Assembly (NCBI GenBank): GCA_017398245.1
Contig: JAFQGN010000076.1
Location: 1-5,947, forward strand
From: Clostridia bacterium
Lineage (GTDB): Bacteria > Bacillota_A > Clostridia > Christensenellales > Aristaeellaceae
Direction: 5' to 3'
Length of the DNA stretch: 5,947 nt
The position numbers and the translations under genes were made by a program. Positions 4,721 to 5,947 of this stretch are shown here, in pieces; position 1 is the stretch's first letter, and each line of letters begins with the position of its first letter. The notes under the pieces were generated by a model that was given only the letters and a program-made list of their open reading frames with translations, did no database searches and was not told the DNA's origin.

Positions 4721-5947
4721 TTCGTCTCCTCCTTCAGCCCCAGAAGGGGCAGGTCATCGTAAAACGAGGGGTAGGATTTTGCCGCGCAGGAGCTTCCCAG
4801 CACCGTGACCGGGCCTGTGCAGACAGCCGCCGCGCAGCTGGCCGCCATGGCGATGCGGTGATCGGCACAGGGGTCGACCACGCCGCCGGGCAGCTTTGCG
4901 CCGCCCGTGCCGAGAATGTGGATCTCGTCGTTTTCGCACCATGCCTGCGCGCCGAGCGCTTGCAGCATGCCGATGGTGCTTTCAATGCGGTCGCTTTCCT
5001 TCAGCCGCAGCCGGCCTGCGTTTGCGATCACCGTTTCACCCTGCGCCATCGCGCCCATGATGGAAATGGCCGGGGCCATGTCCGGGATCGGGCCGATATC
5101 GACCGTGCACGCGTGCAGCGGCGCGCCGGAGACACAGGCGAAGTCGCCCTGCATTTCGGCCTGCGCGCCAAAAAGGCGGATGACCTCCAGGACGGCTTTG
5201 TCTCCCTGCACGGAATCCATGTTCAGCCCGCGTATGCGCACGCTGCCGCCGCAGGCCGCCGCCGCGCACAGTGCAAACGCTGCGTTGGACCAGTCGCCTT
5301 CTGTCATGATCTCGCCGGGGGAGACGAATTTCTGCCCGGCGGCGCAGCGGAACACATTGCCCTCGCGCGCGATTTCAACGCCGAACAGGCGGACCGCCTC
5401 CAGCGTCAGATCCACGTAGGCGGCAGATTCCATTTTGCCCGTGACGCGCAGGGTGCACTCTTCGCCCGTCAGCGGCATGGCAAAGAGCAGCGCGGTGATA
5501 TATTGCGAGGAAACGTTGCCCGGCAGCGTGTATTCGCCGCCCGAAAGCCGGCCCGCAACGCGTACTTTTGCGCTGCCCAGCCCAGAAACGCGCGCGCCGT
5601 GCGCCGTCATCTGGTCGAGCAGATCGCCCACCGGCCTTTGCGGGAGCCTGCCGGAGAGCAGGAAATCCGCCTCGACGCCCAGCGCGGGCGCAACGGGCAG
5701 AAGAAAACGGTAGGTGGAGCCGCTCTCTCCGCAGTCCAGCTCGGCGAAGGCCGGCCTGCGTTGGCCGATCCCCCGCACGCATATGCAGCCCGGTTCGCGT
5801 GTGATCGACGCGCCCAGCGCCGTGAGGCAGCGGCAGGTCGCATCGATATCCTCGCACAGCGCGCCGTGGCGGATGCGCGTTTCGCCTTCGGACAGCGCCG
5901 CGCCGATGAGCAGCCTGTGCAAATGCGATTTGGAGGCGACGGCGTCG
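4717..5947 (-). CDS. aroA: EPSP synthase (3-phosphoshikimate 1-carboxyvinyltransferase), 5' end cut by window edge
   Basis: The frame stays open through the right edge, giving 409 complete codons of a protein usually about 420-430 long, so only the extreme N-terminus is missing. It transfers enolpyruvyl from PEP to shikimate 3-phosphate (step 6). Numbering from the first full codon (5944-5946): the N-terminal ASKSHLHRL motif holds the substrate-binding lysine K6, GESGSTYR lies at 73-80, SSQY at 146-149, GDWSN at 217-221, PDMAPA with catalytic D289, KESDR with K316, E317 and R320, DHRIAMA at 362-368, and AAKSYPSF with K390. A start at the TTG at 5920-5922 would delete the SKS motif; that codon is an internal Leu in SKSHLHRL. 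The stop overlaps the aroC start by ATGA. All family hallmarks visible here are intact. Confidence 0.97.
   Translation of the reverse strand, partial: DAVASKSHLHRLLIGAALSEGETRIRHGALCEDIDATCRCLTALGASITREPGCICVRGIGQRRPAFAELDCGESGSTYRFLLPVAPALGVEADFLLSGRLPQRPVGDLLDQMTAHGARVSGLGSAKVRVAGRLSGGEYTLPGNVSSQYITALLFAMPLTGEECTLRVTGKMESAAYVDLTLEAVRLFGVEIAREGNVFRCAAGQKFVSPGEIMTEGDWSNAAFALCAAAACGGSVRIRGLNMDSVQGDKAVLEVIRLFGAQAEMQGDFACVSGAPLHACTVDIGPIPDMAPAISIMGAMAQGETVIANAGRLRLKESDRIESTIGMLQALGAQAWCENDEIHILGTGGAKLPGGVVDPCADHRIAMAASCAAAVCTGPVTVLGSSCAAKSYPSFYDDLPLLGLKEETK

Noticed and set aside
3512..4762. Long plus-strand open frame of 416 codons opposite aroC
   Set aside because: It lies antisense to a certain chorismate synthase gene, is rich in His, Arg, Ala and Gly with no recognisable domain, and is the usual by-product of high-GC codon use.

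Overview
The window carries one strand-consistent block of aromatic amino acid (shikimate pathway) genes, all transcribed on the minus strand, right to left. In transcription order they are aroA (EPSP synthase, 5' end cut by the right edge), aroC (chorismate synthase), pheA (chorismate mutase-prephenate dehydratase), a fused aroE-aroK (shikimate dehydrogenase + shikimate kinase), and a fused aroQ-HAD protein (type II 3-dehydroquinate dehydratase + HAD-superfamily domain). Together they cover steps 3 to 7 from 3-dehydroquinate to chorismate, plus the two steps from chorismate to phenylpyruvate. DAHP synthase, aroB and tyrA are not present; they may lie off the right edge or elsewhere.

The wording of the protein motifs (type II dehydroquinase, 'GESGST' EPSP synthase, 'RAPGK' and 'GGGHFSGRLTA' chorismate synthase, 'GRPLSQ' shikimate kinase), the AGGAGG ribosome sites and the high G+C content (roughly 60% by eye) suggest a high-GC Clostridia-like Firmicute, possibly a gut Oscillospirales/Christensenellales member. 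This is inference from family resemblance, not a search.

Layout: 22-996 aroQ-HAD; 993-2210 aroE-aroK; 2207-3349 pheA; 3350-3658 the only real spacer; 3659-4720 aroC; 4717-5947 aroA (partial). Three of the four gene junctions are 4-nt ATGA stop/start overlaps, a sign of translational coupling. The fourth, aroC-pheA, is a 309-nt spacer made almost wholly of palindromes, with imperfect terminal inverted repeats at both ends and an AT-rich island in the middle that could hold a promoter for pheA-aroEK-aroQ.

The enzymes themselves are ordinary. The points worth a second look are the HAD domain fused to dehydroquinase, which is essentially capless and departs from consensus at three of four catalytic motifs; the two consecutive gene fusions covering steps 3-5; and the palindromic, possibly mobile or regulatory element that breaks an otherwise overlapping operon. 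I do not see a clearly new biological system here.
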